From JAADEM01 sp965371855 (GTDB taxonomy: Bacteria; Bacteroidota; Bacteroidia; Bacteroidales; Marinilabiliaceae): DNA of 64,000 bases. A program made the position numbers and the translations under genes. Position 1 is the first letter of the stretch; each line of letters begins with the position of its first letter. The notes beneath the pieces were generated by a model that was given only the letters and a program-made list of their open reading frames with translations, made no database searches and was not told the DNA's origin. The stretch lies in assembly GCA_965371855.1 (NCBI GenBank), contig CBDUZZ010000005.1, forward strand, positions 1 through 64,000, read 5' to 3'. Shown here one piece after another: positions 54,624 to 63,616 of this stretch.

Positions 54624-57065
54624 ATGTTTGCCCATATTAAGGAAAACACATATAGAAACTCTCTGTTTTTAATCATCATAATGCTTTTATTGACGGCTAA
54701 TAATTCACTGTCTCAAACACTCATATTAAAAGATGAAATTACTCATGAGCCTATTTTCATGGCTAACATTTACTCTAAAGATCAAAAATTATCAACAGCT
54801 TCCGATGTAAAAGGGAAAGCTGACATAACAACATTCTCACAATGCGATAGTATTTATATCAAATACATAGGCTATTCACTGGAAATTTATAGTTTTGAAC
54901 AATTAAAGAAGAAAAATTTTACAGTTTATTTAAAACAAAACTCCATTTCATTAGATGAGATGGTTGTATCAGCAACCAGATGGAAACAGAAGAAAACTGA
55001 CGTTCCAAACAAAATAACCACCGTTCGCGCCCGCGATATCATCATTCAAAATCCGCAAACAACAGCCGACCTCCTGGCACAAACCGGAGATGTATATATT
55101 CAAAAAAGTCAATTAGGAGGCGGAAGTCCCATGATTCGTGGCTTTGCTACAAACAGAGTGCTTATCTCTGTTGATGGCATACGTATGAACAATGCAATTT
55201 TCAGAAGCGGAAATATTCAAAATGTCATCTCTCTTGATGCTTTTGCAATAGACCAGACAGAAGTAATTTTCGGCCCGGGCTCTATTATTTATGGCAGTGA
55301 TGCCATAGGTGGTGTAATGAGCTTTTACACTTTAAACCCTGGATTCTCATCAAATAACGATGCATGGTTCAATGTACATGCAACAGCTCGTTATGCTTCG
55401 GCAAACAACGAAAAAACCGGCCATTTCGATTTTAAAACAGGACTAAGAAAATGGGCTTTTACTACTAGTGTTACATTTTCTGATTATGATGATTTGAAGA
55501 TGGGTAAATACGGTACTGATGATTATCTGCGTGAAGAATATGTAATACGCAAAAACAATAGAGATGAGATTATCCCTAATTCAGATTTCAGACAACAAGT
55601 ATCTTCCGGTTTCCAACAAATAAACCTGATGCAAAAAATCAGATTTCAGGCAGGTAGAACATGGACTTTAAACTATGACTTTCACTACTCAACAACAGGT
55701 AATTATCCCCGCTACGACAGATTAATAAGATATAAAAACAGCCACCTGCGATCTGCTGAATGGTATTATGGCCCTCAAAAATGGATGATGAACCACCTGT
55801 ATGCTCATAACAAGAAAAAGACTACTTTTTATGATCAAATGGTCATCCATCTGGCACAACAACATTTTCAGGAAAGTCGCCATGACAGGGACTTTAACAA
55901 TAACACAAGACATAACAGAACAGAAACGGTAAATGCTTTCAATCTGAATTTAGATTTTGAAAAGACATTTAATGAAAAACATCATCTGACATACGGAACT
56001 GAATTTATTTTTAATAAAGTTGGCTCCGTTGCAAACGATCAAAACATAAATACATTTTATCAATCTCCTGCAGCAACACGATATCCTGACGGTTCAACAT
56101 GGAGCTCAATGGCTGTTTTTGCTGATTACCGATATAAATTAACGGAAAAGACTGACATAAAAATAGGCTCACGCTATAACCACATTATTCTGAATGCAGA
56201 TTTTGACACACAATTTTACCCATTCCCGTTCGACAATTCACACATTAACACAGGTGCTGTAACCGGAAGTTTTGGATTAGTCTACAATCCGGATGAAACA
56301 ATGCAGTTGATGGCAAATCTCTCTACCGGATTCAGAGCTCCCAATATTGATGATGCAGGCAAAGTATTTGATTCTGAACCCGGTTCTGTTGTTGTTCCAA
56401 ATCCAAACCTTAACTCAGAATACTCATTAAATAGTGAAATTGGCATAACTAAAGTTTTTACCGGAAAGTTAAAATTAGATTTCTCAGCCTATTACACCAA
56501 TCTTTTTGATGCCATGGTACGCCTTGACTATACACTAAACGGACAAGACAGCATTGTTTATGATGGAGAAATGAGTAAAGTACAGGCAATTCAAAATGCA
56601 GCAAAAGCTTATGTCTATGGCATTCAGGCCGGAATAGAGTGGAAATTACCATTAAACCTTACATTCTCATCAAGGTTTAACATTATGAAAGGAGAAGAAG
56701 ATCTTGACAACGGTGAAAAAGCTCCTTTACGACATGCTACACCATGTTTTGGTATTACACATATAATATACTCCCACAATCATATTAAACTGGATATATA
56801 TGCAACTTATAATGGACAAGTATCATACGAAAACATGCCTCCTTCAGAAGTTTCAAAAGATTATATGTATGCCAAAGATTCAAATGGAAACCCGTTCTCC
56901 CCAAAATGGTATACAGTAAATATAAAAAGTTTGTATCGCTTAAATGATAACCTGATATTAACTGCCGGAGTTGAAAACATTACCAATCAAAGATATAAAA
57001 ATTATGCATCAGGAATAGCTGCTGCCGGTATTAATTTTATTATTGCTGTAAAAGTTTCTTTCTGA
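54624..57065 (+). CDS. TonB-dependent receptor (haem/siderophore-receptor-like)
   Basis: From the ATG at 54624 the protein has 813 residues with a signal peptide (NSLFLIIIMLLLTANNSLSQ). It has a carboxypeptidase-D-like domain, then LDEMVVSATRWKQKKTDVPN (TonB box region), a plug with QLGGGSPMIRGFATNRVLIS and VIFGPGSIIYGSDAIGGV, and a barrel ending AGINFIIAVKVSF. The plug wording matches haem- and iron-type receptors. The GH92 context could instead suggest a glycan ligand. A longer start at 54465 would put a hydrophobic pre-sequence ahead of the signal peptide. It is on the same strand as GH92, with 289 bp between stop and ATG. Confidence 0.85.
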   Translation: MFAHIKENTYRNSLFLIIIMLLLTANNSLSQTLILKDEITHEPIFMANIYSKDQKLSTASDVKGKADITTFSQCDSIYIKYIGYSLEIYSFEQLKKKNFTVYLKQNSISLDEMVVSATRWKQKKTDVPNKITTVRARDIIIQNPQTTADLLAQTGDVYIQKSQLGGGSPMIRGFATNRVLISVDGIRMNNAIFRSGNIQNVISLDAFAIDQTEVIFGPGSIIYGSDAIGGVMSFYTLNPGFSSNNDAWFNVHATARYASANNEKTGHFDFKTGLRKWAFTTSVTFSDYDDLKMGKYGTDDYLREEYVIRKNNRDEIIPNSDFRQQVSSGFQQINLMQKIRFQAGRTWTLNYDFHYSTTGNYPRYDRLIRYKNSHLRSAEWYYGPQKWMMNHLYAHNKKKTTFYDQMVIHLAQQHFQESRHDRDFNNNTRHNRTETVNAFNLNLDFEKTFNEKHHLTYGTEFIFNKVGSVANDQNINTFYQSPAATRYPDGSTWSSMAVFADYRYKLTEKTDIKIGSRYNHIILNADFDTQFYPFPFDNSHINTGAVTGSFGLVYNPDETMQLMANLSTGFRAPNIDDAGKVFDSEPGSVVVPNPNLNSEYSLNSEIGITKVFTGKLKLDFSAYYTNLFDAMVRLDYTLNGQDSIVYDGEMSKVQAIQNAAKAYVYGIQAGIEWKLPLNLTFSSRFNIMKGEEDLDNGEKAPLRHATPCFGITHIIYSHNHIKLDIYATYNGQVSYENMPPSEVSKDYMYAKDSNGNPFSPKWYTVNIKSLYRLNDNLILTAGVENITNQRYKNYASGIAAAGINFIIAVKVSF

Positions 57066-57094
57066 TAAACGATCTCACAATCAGGATAAAATAA

Positions 57095-57195
57095 AGAAAT
57101 GGGAACAACTGATGTTGCTCCCATTTCTTATTAACCTAACCCAAATCTATGAAAAAAAATTCAATTAGTAACATTACAACTACTGTGCCAAAAAT
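57095..57195 (+). repeat. hairpin-plus-tail intergenic element, copy 1
   Basis: The hairpin AGAAATGGGA (57095-57104) / TCCCATTTCT (57119-57128) is followed by TATTAACCTAACCCAAATCT, ATG and an A-run at 57129-57158, and then ACTACTGTGCC near 57179. It lies 29 bp after the TonB receptor stop and may work as its terminator. The ATG starts only a 17-codon frame that is not conserved in copy 2. Confidence 0.75.
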
Positions 57196-57297
57196 AACGC
57201 CCTAATGTTATTGTATGTTAATTGTTATTCAAATTTCCTAAATAGTAGCTTGCCAGCACTAAATAACAATACGCTTACTTTTTTCATTGTAAAAAAA

Positions 57298-57395
57298 GAG
57301 ATGGGAACAATCCATTGAATGTTCCCATCTCATATTAACCTAACCCAAATCTATGAAAAAAATTCAATTTAATGTATTGCAACTACTGTGCCAAA
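57298..57395 (+). repeat. hairpin-plus-tail intergenic element, copy 2
   Basis: GAGATGGGAACA (57298-57309) and TGTTCCCATCTC (57320-57331) form a perfect 12-bp stem, followed by the same tail as in copy 1 and ACTACTGTGCCAAA near 57382. The two copies are about 203 bp apart. Conservation covers hairpin, tail and the ACTACTGTGCC word, with more variation between. The rest of the 480-bp gap 57066-57545 is AT-rich with no gene. Confidence 0.75.
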
Positions 57396-57545
57396 CATTC
57401 CAACACTTTGTTATTAAGAGTTAAATGAATTAAAATACTGTGAAATCCCATATTCTGCTTCCCTACATACTCAGTGACTATTAACAATATGAGCGTGTCA
57501 TGCAGTGACTAAAATAGGGCACAAAAAAAAATATCACACATATTT

Positions 57546-58469
57546 TTAAAAGAAGTACTTTCCTGCGTCAGTTTTTATACTACACTTCAAAGCATAGTAC
57601 AGTTTGTATAAATTAAACAACATCAAATCAGGGTATATCTTTAATAAAAAGAATTTCAACAGTGGTAAAAACAATCTTAAAATAGCAAATACTATCTTAT
57701 GCAGATGCATTTTATATAACCTTTGAACAAATACCAGAAGTTTGACATCCAAAATAAAATCAACATTGCCATTAACAATGTCAAGTACTTTAAACAAACT
57801 TTTTACAGCCTCACGGCTTTTATACAAAAACTCTTCATTTGTATCAAGGTCTTCATTAACTACACCATTATCTATATGAATAATTTTAACCTTCGCTTTT
57901 TTCAAATCATAACCCATTAAAGTATCCTCATGACCATATCCGGTGATAGATTCATGAAAAGATATTTGTTGCAATATATCTTTAGGAATAATAACATTCT
58001 TTGTAATAAATGATTTATAAGAGTTCTTGCTCCTGATTTTTGAAGGTTTGCTTTCAACCTTACGGCCATACTTCCATCTTAATATTTTATCCTGCTGAGG
58101 TCTGTTTTTCGAATAAACACTCCCCCCAATAATTACATGTTTTTCATTAGATTTCAACGTTTTTATATACAAACCTAAAAAACCGGAATTATCTATTATG
58201 GAATCTGAATCAATAAAAAGTAAATTAGGTTTTTCCGCGTACTGTAAAAACAGATTCCTTATACGGGCTCTTCCAATATTTTCATCAAGTTCAATGTATT
58301 GATCGATATACTTTCCTAATTTCCTGTTTTTCTCTTTATAATATATATCAGATGCATCATCGATAACAATAATCTCTACTATATATTTTAGTTTAGCTTT
58401 CTGAAAATACAGAGCCTTAATCAACCGCTCTATATCACTGTTAAAAACGGGAATACATACACTAAGCAT
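57546..58469 (-). CDS. glycosyltransferase family 2
   Basis: This 307-residue GT-A fold enzyme has LSVCIPVFNSDIERLIKAL at the start, VIDDASD, ENIGRARIRNLFLQYA, the DxD-like LFIDSDSIID (metal and nucleotide-sugar binding) and later GYGHEDTLMGYDLKKA, typical of GT2. The C-terminal 60 residues are hydrophobic (FAILRLFLPLLKFFLLKI) and may attach it to the inner membrane. It probably works in polysaccharide or glycolipid synthesis. It is a single minus-strand gene, and the acceptor is unknown. Confidence 0.87.
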   Translation of the reverse strand: MLSVCIPVFNSDIERLIKALYFQKAKLKYIVEIIVIDDASDIYYKEKNRKLGKYIDQYIELDENIGRARIRNLFLQYAEKPNLLFIDSDSIIDNSGFLGLYIKTLKSNEKHVIIGGSVYSKNRPQQDKILRWKYGRKVESKPSKIRSKNSYKSFITKNVIIPKDILQQISFHESITGYGHEDTLMGYDLKKAKVKIIHIDNGVVNEDLDTNEEFLYKSREAVKSLFKVLDIVNGNVDFILDVKLLVFVQRLYKMHLHKIVFAILRLFLPLLKFFLLKIYPDLMLFNLYKLYYALKCSIKTDAGKYFF

Positions 58470-58589
58470 AAAGCATTTTATTACAAATATATAATTATAA
58501 AAGCACTTGTTATAATAACATCCTTTTAAATTTTTGATAAATTTACAGTCTTTAAAAGCATATGCTACTGAAAAGCAACAAATCTTGAT

Positions 58590-59039
58590 ATGACATCTTT
58601 TATAATAGCTCTTGCTACACTCATTCTTGGTTATTTTTTTTACGGCCGTGTAGTTGAACGCTTCTTTGGCGCTGATGACTCAAAGCCAACACCGGCAATG
58701 AAAATGCAAGATGGCGTTGACTACACACCTATGCCTACATGGAAAGTATTTACTATTCAATTTCTTAACATTGCAGGTCTGGGGCCAATTTTCGAAACCA
58801 TTCTCGGGGCCATGTATCTGGCTAAAGTAAAAAAACCTCTCTGGATGCTTTCATTGCCGGCAGCTTTTATGACAACTGTGACGTTTACATACCTGCTTGT
58901 TGCTCCGGTGAAAAACGGCGGTTTCTTTTTAAGTACTGACATTGGCTATTTAATTGGTCTCGCAGGTGGTATCTTTTCACTTATTCTATTCATAAATAAA
59001 TCACGTAAACATTCAAAGGGAAACAGATTACATGAATAA
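58590..59039 (+). CDS. shortened CstA-like carbon starvation protein
   Basis: This 149-residue protein has the conserved CstA N-terminus: ILGYFFYGRVVERFFGADD, then DGVDYTPMPTWKVFTIQFLN and NIAGLGPIF. The next residues, ETILGAMYLAKVKKPLWMLS and LPAAFMTTVTFTYLLVAPV, read like the C-terminal end of CstA. Family members run to about 480-560 residues with many helices, so some 330-400 central residues are missing. The frame, start and stop are intact, and the stop overlaps the next gene by 8 bp (ATGAATAA). It is either a functional mini-protein or a remnant. CstA proteins import peptides or pyruvate. Confidence 0.72.
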   Translation: MTSFIIALATLILGYFFYGRVVERFFGADDSKPTPAMKMQDGVDYTPMPTWKVFTIQFLNIAGLGPIFETILGAMYLAKVKKPLWMLSLPAAFMTTVTFTYLLVAPVKNGGFFLSTDIGYLIGLAGGIFSLILFINKSRKHSKGNRLHE

Positions 59040-60231
59040 TTTCAGACCTTTCTCAAGAAAGACAGTACTCATTTGGTTTGCTCTGCTAACCTTCGGATTA
59101 ACTGAATTGGCAGCAGCTTATCCGCATATTACAGAGAAGTATTATTCTACCGGCATTTATCCTGTTATTGCATCCATATTAAGCAGAATAAGTAATGCTT
59201 TCCCGTTTTCGTTGGATGACATTTTCTACATATCTCTAATCGTTGTAGCCATCACTCTGACAGGACTTTTAATAATTAGTGTCTGCAAGAAAACTATCAA
59301 ATTTAGAGGTTTGCGTCATTGCGAACGAGGTACGAGTAAAGCAATCTCTATTGGATATCAACAGATTGCTTCGTCCTATCGTCCTCGCAATGACGATCTG
59401 TGTCATGTTTTCTTGCAGACACTAATTAGAAAGGTTCGAATAAAAAAAATCATCTATACGCTTATAAATGTTTTAGCTGTAGTTTACATTCTCTTTTACT
59501 GGTTATGGGGTTTTAACTATTTCAGAATACAATTAAACGAAAGATTAACTATTCCTGAACAAACAGTATCGAAGGAAAATTTCAACTATGCACTTGATTA
59601 TTTAATAGAATCTGCAAACAAAAATCACACTGACACATTTAATATTAGCTACAACGACATAAACATATTGGTTGAAAAAAGTTATCAAGAGTCATCCGGT
59701 TTTTTAAAAATAAATTACCCTCAGGGAGTTCGTAATCCAAAACCTATTACATTCAGCAGGTTTTTTGCCAAGGCTGCCATTTCCGGGTATTTCGGGCCAT
59801 TTTTTAATGAGATACATATTAACCACTATCTGTTGCCTGTTGAGTATCCATGGACACTTGCACATGAAAAATCACATCAGTTTGGAATAACAAGCGAAGC
59901 AGAAGCAAATTTTTATGCATGGATTATTTGCAACAATAGTGAAAACAGTCAAATCAGATATAGTGCTAACCTAAATGCACTGTTCTACTTTTTATACGAG
60001 GCAAGAAAACTGAAAGATTATAAAAATACTATTTCTAAAATTGACGAAGATGTAAAAGAAGACATTAGAGAAATCATTAATCACTGGGCCAAACTTCGTA
60101 ATAAACATGTTGAGAAAGCTGCATCCAAAGCAAACGACACTTACCTTAAAACAAACAAAATAGAAAAAGGTATTGATGACTACAATGAAGTTGTAAAGTA
60201 TGTTACTGAGTATTTGGTGATGAAGAAATGA
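59032..60231 (+). CDS. DUF3810 membrane protein with zincin-like motif
   Basis: This 399-residue protein has transmembrane helices at about residues 13-30, 62-83 and 143-165. The C-terminal domain carries WTLAHEKSHQFGITSEAEAN, an HExxH zinc site with a downstream Glu, as in DUF3810 proteins, suggesting a membrane metalloprotease. Residues around 83-135 (GLRHCERGTSKAISIGYQQI and following) come from a 156-bp palindromic element inserted in frame at 59273-59428. They are not expected in relatives. Start overlaps the cstA-like gene. Confidence 0.8.
   Translation: MNNFRPFSRKTVLIWFALLTFGLTELAAAYPHITEKYYSTGIYPVIASILSRISNAFPFSLDDIFYISLIVVAITLTGLLIISVCKKTIKFRGLRHCERGTSKAISIGYQQIASSYRPRNDDLCHVFLQTLIRKVRIKKIIYTLINVLAVVYILFYWLWGFNYFRIQLNERLTIPEQTVSKENFNYALDYLIESANKNHTDTFNISYNDINILVEKSYQESSGFLKINYPQGVRNPKPITFSRFFAKAAISGYFGPFFNEIHINHYLLPVEYPWTLAHEKSHQFGITSEAEANFYAWIICNNSENSQIRYSANLNALFYFLYEARKLKDYKNTISKIDEDVKEDIREIINHWAKLRNKHVEKAASKANDTYLKTNKIEKGIDDYNEVVKYVTEYLVMKK
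59273..59428. repeat. 156-bp palindromic element inserted in frame in DUF3810 gene
   Basis: Perfect 22-bp inverted ends lie at 59273-59294 and 59407-59428 (GTCTGCAAGAAAAC against GTTTTCTTGCAGAC at their inner parts). Inside are CGTCATTGCGA (59314-59324) / TCGCAATGACG (59385-59395) and AGCAATCT (59340-59347) / AGATTGCT (59363-59370). The length is 52 codons exactly, so the frame is kept. The CGTCATTGCGA palindrome is of a kind often seen dispersed in bacterial genomes. Confidence 0.85.
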
Positions 60232-60412
60232 TGTGATGAGCTAATGTGATAATTTGAGTGTTTATGAAGTATAGCACAATCAGTGCCGACACTTCGAGAA
60301 AGAAATGAAAATTAAACAAATCATCACACACCATATTATCACATCAACACATCAAAAATGTAACCTTTTTCATACGGAAGGCATCAAAGAAGAAACTTTA
60401 AATAATTAAATT

Positions 60413-60790
60413 ATGGATCACACAGCAGAAAGCATCGCAACATCAATTACAGTTGCACTTACTTTTATCAGCCTTATTGCAGGATTATTCCTTGCATGGT
60501 ATTTTTATCTGAAAGCAAAACAAAAAGAACGTCTGGCTCTTATTGAAAAAGCATCGGAGGGGATTGATTTCACAAAGCTCTTTGAACGTCCGAAAAAACA
60601 GCAATTCAGGTTTAAGTTCCCATGGTTAAAACTGGGGATTTTGATTTTCTCCATTACCTTTGGTGTTGCAATTAAGCTTCTGTTTTTTCGTGGAATGGAT
60701 GATGATTACGCACCTCTGTTCGGGTTTATGTTTGGAGGTATTGGCATGATTGCTGCCCACTTTGCAGACAGGCGAAAAGACGGCGAATAA
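60413..60790 (+). CDS. DUF6249-like small membrane protein
   Basis: This 125-residue protein has a first helix (VALTFISLIAGLFLAWYFYL, about 14-33), a charged loop (KAKQKERLALIEKASEGIDF) and two more helices (LGILIFSITFGVAIKLLFF; LFGFMFGGIGMIAAHF). The layout matches DUF6249 proteins, which often precede an ECF sigma-factor gene. It is 5 bp upstream of the sigma gene and thus in one transcript. Role unknown. Confidence 0.75.
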   Translation: MDHTAESIATSITVALTFISLIAGLFLAWYFYLKAKQKERLALIEKASEGIDFTKLFERPKKQQFRFKFPWLKLGILIFSITFGVAIKLLFFRGMDDDYAPLFGFMFGGIGMIAAHFADRRKDGE

Positions 60791-60795
60791 CATTT

Positions 60796-61353
60796 ATGGA
60801 AGAGGCATACATAAAACGGGTTACAGAAGGTGATGTAGAGGCATTCCGGTTTATAATCAGGAAACACCAACACATGGCCTTCACCGTTGCTATGTCAATT
60901 GTTAAAGATGAATTTACGGCAGAAGAGGTCACACAGGAAGCTTTTATCAAAGCCTTTGAAAACCTTAACAAATTCCGATTTCAATCAAAATTCAGCACAT
61001 GGTTGTACAGGATAGTTGTGAATTTAGCTTTCAAACAACTAAAAAAGTTAAAGGTACGCGAAGAGAGCTTTTTTAATGCAGCTAATGATAATTTCACTGA
61101 TGAGCCTGACGGGTTTGATAATTTAAAAGAGAATGACCGAATATACTACATTAATAAGGTATTAAATATACTTTCGCCAAAAGAGAGCCTGGCATTAAGA
61201 CTTTTTTATCTTGATGAAAACTCAATTGAAGAAGTGAATAATATCATCGGGTGGTCAAAAAGTAACACAAAAGTCATCCTGCATAGGGCACGCAAGAATT
61301 TTTACTGTGCTTTAAATGAAATGCTAAAAAATGAGATGAAAACAATTTTATAA
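60796..61353 (+). CDS. ECF sigma factor (RpoE-like)
   Basis: This 185-residue sigma-70 family protein has region 2 (about 10-85: FRFIIRKHQHMAFTVAMSIV, EEVTQEAFIKAFENL, FSTWLYRIVVNLAF) and region 4 (about 120-175: LNILSPKESLALRLFYLDEN, TKVILHRARKNF). It directs RNA polymerase to a stress-type regulon in response to an envelope signal. It lies between the DUF6249-like and the likely anti-sigma gene, in a tight operon. Confidence 0.9.
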   Translation: MEEAYIKRVTEGDVEAFRFIIRKHQHMAFTVAMSIVKDEFTAEEVTQEAFIKAFENLNKFRFQSKFSTWLYRIVVNLAFKQLKKLKVREESFFNAANDNFTDEPDGFDNLKENDRIYYINKVLNILSPKESLALRLFYLDENSIEEVNNIIGWSKSNTKVILHRARKNFYCALNEMLKNEMKTIL

Positions 61354-61361
61354 CCGAAGAG

Positions 61362-61721
61362 ATGTTTCTTATGGATATTTTTAGTAAAAACAGTGACGAT
61401 AAATTAAAACGCTTAATAGGTGAAAGTAAGCTGGAGATGCCATTCTCTGATTTCGAAGCCAGGTTGATGAGTCGCATAAACAATGAAGTAAGCAGTGAAA
61501 AAGTGATAACGAAAAACATTCGTCTGTCGTGGTTATTCTTTAGTCTTGGTACACTGTTTGGAATTCTATTAACAATTATTTTAAATCCCTCTAACATTAT
61601 TTTTGGAGTGCCAGTATCGAAACTAACAATACCTTTGTATGTAATTGGAGTTACTATATTCTTCCTTATGTTTGAGCAGCTTCTAAAGCTTACTTTAAAC
61701 CACAAAAAACATCATCTGTAA
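61362..61721 (+). CDS. probable anti-sigma membrane protein
   Basis: This 119-residue protein starts with a cytoplasmic part (DKLKRLIGESKLEMPFSDFE), followed by two helices (LSWLFFSLGTLFGILLTIIL and LTIPLYVIGVTIFFLMFEQL). It begins 8 bp after the ECF sigma gene, the usual position of an anti-sigma factor. No zinc anti-sigma motif (HxxxCxxC) is seen, so the assignment rests on position and topology. Confidence 0.65.
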   Translation: MFLMDIFSKNSDDKLKRLIGESKLEMPFSDFEARLMSRINNEVSSEKVITKNIRLSWLFFSLGTLFGILLTIILNPSNIIFGVPVSKLTIPLYVIGVTIFFLMFEQLLKLTLNHKKHHL

Positions 61722-61766
61722 TACTCAATTGTTCAGGACTGTTATAAAGACGCACTGCCGTACATC

Positions 61767-62468
61767 TCATAATGCCATTACCAACCGGTCAAGCATTATC
61801 TCTAATCTCTTGTTATTGTCTTCTATATATCTACCTGCATCAGATAGCATCTCCTTTTCAGATTGAATATAAGGAGCATTAATCAACTCATCCCGGCAAT
61901 TGCTTGTTATCTCTTTTAATGAATGCACTGTTGTTTCAAAATGAAATTGCAAACCCAAAACCTTATCGTTGAATAAAAAGGCCTGATTAGCACACACATC
62001 TGAAGATATCAGACGAACAGCACCTTTTGGAATATCAAATGTGTCGCCATGCCAGTGAAAAGTAACAAACTCATCAGGAAATTCTTGCAACAGCAGATGT
62101 TCTTTTCCGGCTTTTGTTAGTTGAATCGGCCACCAACCAATCTCTTTGCTCTTATTAGGATACACTTCCGCACCCAAAACATGAGCAATCAATTGCGCAC
62201 CAAGACAAATGCCAATAACCGTTTTACCGGCATCAATGGTTTCTTTAATAAATTGTTTCTCTTTGTTTAGCCACAATAAGCCTTCATCAAATATATTCAT
62301 ACCACCACCCATGACAATCAACCAGTCAAAATCATTTAATTCAGGTAGCTTTTCATCCTCAAAAAATCGGGTAAAAGAAAGTGAACAATTATTCTTCTCA
62401 GCCCATTTATTTATATAACCAATACCTTCAAAAGGCACATGCAAAAAACAGTGTATTCGTATACTCAT
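61767..62468 (-). CDS. class I glutamine amidotransferase-like protein
   Basis: This 233-residue protein has the triad of class I glutamine amidotransferases: Cys88 in VIGICLGAQLIAH, His176 and Glu178 in GLQFHFE. The oxyanion region is VMGGGMNIFDE. It resembles the stand-alone GMP-synthase-like group (GATase1) that often acts on gamma-glutamyl compounds. No synthetase partner is adjacent. Substrate unknown. Confidence 0.82.
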   Translation of the reverse strand: MSIRIHCFLHVPFEGIGYINKWAEKNNCSLSFTRFFEDEKLPELNDFDWLIVMGGGMNIFDEGLLWLNKEKQFIKETIDAGKTVIGICLGAQLIAHVLGAEVYPNKSKEIGWWPIQLTKAGKEHLLLQEFPDEFVTFHWHGDTFDIPKGAVRLISSDVCANQAFLFNDKVLGLQFHFETTVHSLKEITSNCRDELINAPYIQSEKEMLSDAGRYIEDNNKRLEIMLDRLVMAL

Positions 62469-62483
62469 CCTTAACTCATTAAT

Positions 62484-63197
<714 letters not shown>

Positions 63198-63243
63198 AGA
63201 GGATACATTTATATTTTCAGACTAAAAATTGTGAAATATTTCA

Positions 63244-63282
63244 AAAAAAATGTCGCCTGAAAAAATCAGGCGACATTTTTTT
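63244..63282. terminator. strong intrinsic terminator
   Basis: A 17-bp perfect stem (63244-63260 with 63266-63282; core TGTCGCCTGA/TCAGGCGACA) has a 5-base loop and flanking A/T runs. It ends 1 bp after the biotin-carrier gene on the minus strand. Confidence 0.92.
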
Positions 63283-63283
63283 A

Positions 63284-63604
63284 TTACTCAATGGTAATCA
63301 TTAATTCATTTTTAGGAACCATGACTCCCATTTTCACATGAATAGAAGTAATCCTGCCGTCAAACGGCATAATTATTTTGTTTCTCATTTTCATTGCCTC
63401 AAGAATTAATAACGGCTCTCCCTCCTTAGCTTTATCCCCTTCCTTAACAAATATTTCTACAATTGTACCCGGAATATACGATAATATTAAATTAGGATTC
63501 GGAGCCTCATAACTCTTTCTACTCTTGAAATTCTTAGTCAATCTTGTTTTATACTTCAGGCTATGTACCTGAAAATCGACTAAATCCTTAAACTTTTTTG
63601 CCAT
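63284..63604 (-). CDS. biotin carboxyl carrier protein (acyl-CoA carboxylase/decarboxylase)
   Basis: This 106-residue biotinyl domain has the attachment lysine in LEAMKMRNKI (Lys72), preceded by IPGTIVEIFVKEGDKAKEGEP. It carries the CO2 group between a biotin carboxylase and the carboxyltransferase encoded 12 bp upstream. The 35-residue head has no domain. It is the last gene of the operon before the terminator at 63244-63282. Confidence 0.85.
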   Translation of the reverse strand: MAKKFKDLVDFQVHSLKYKTRLTKNFKSRKSYEAPNPNLILSYIPGTIVEIFVKEGDKAKEGEPLLILEAMKMRNKIIMPFDGRITSIHVKMGVMVPKNELMITIE

Positions 63605-63616
63605 AGTACATTAAGA

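Noticed and set aside
57150..57430. Short peptides starting at the two ATG codons in the duplicated element
   Set aside because: The two frames give unrelated residues and different lengths, so the conservation is not at protein level.
60236..60360. Loose inverted repeat of GATGTGATGAG/CACATCAACACATC type before the DUF6249-like gene
   Set aside because: It is imperfect and built from short ATGTGAT words, probably another simple repeat rather than an operator.
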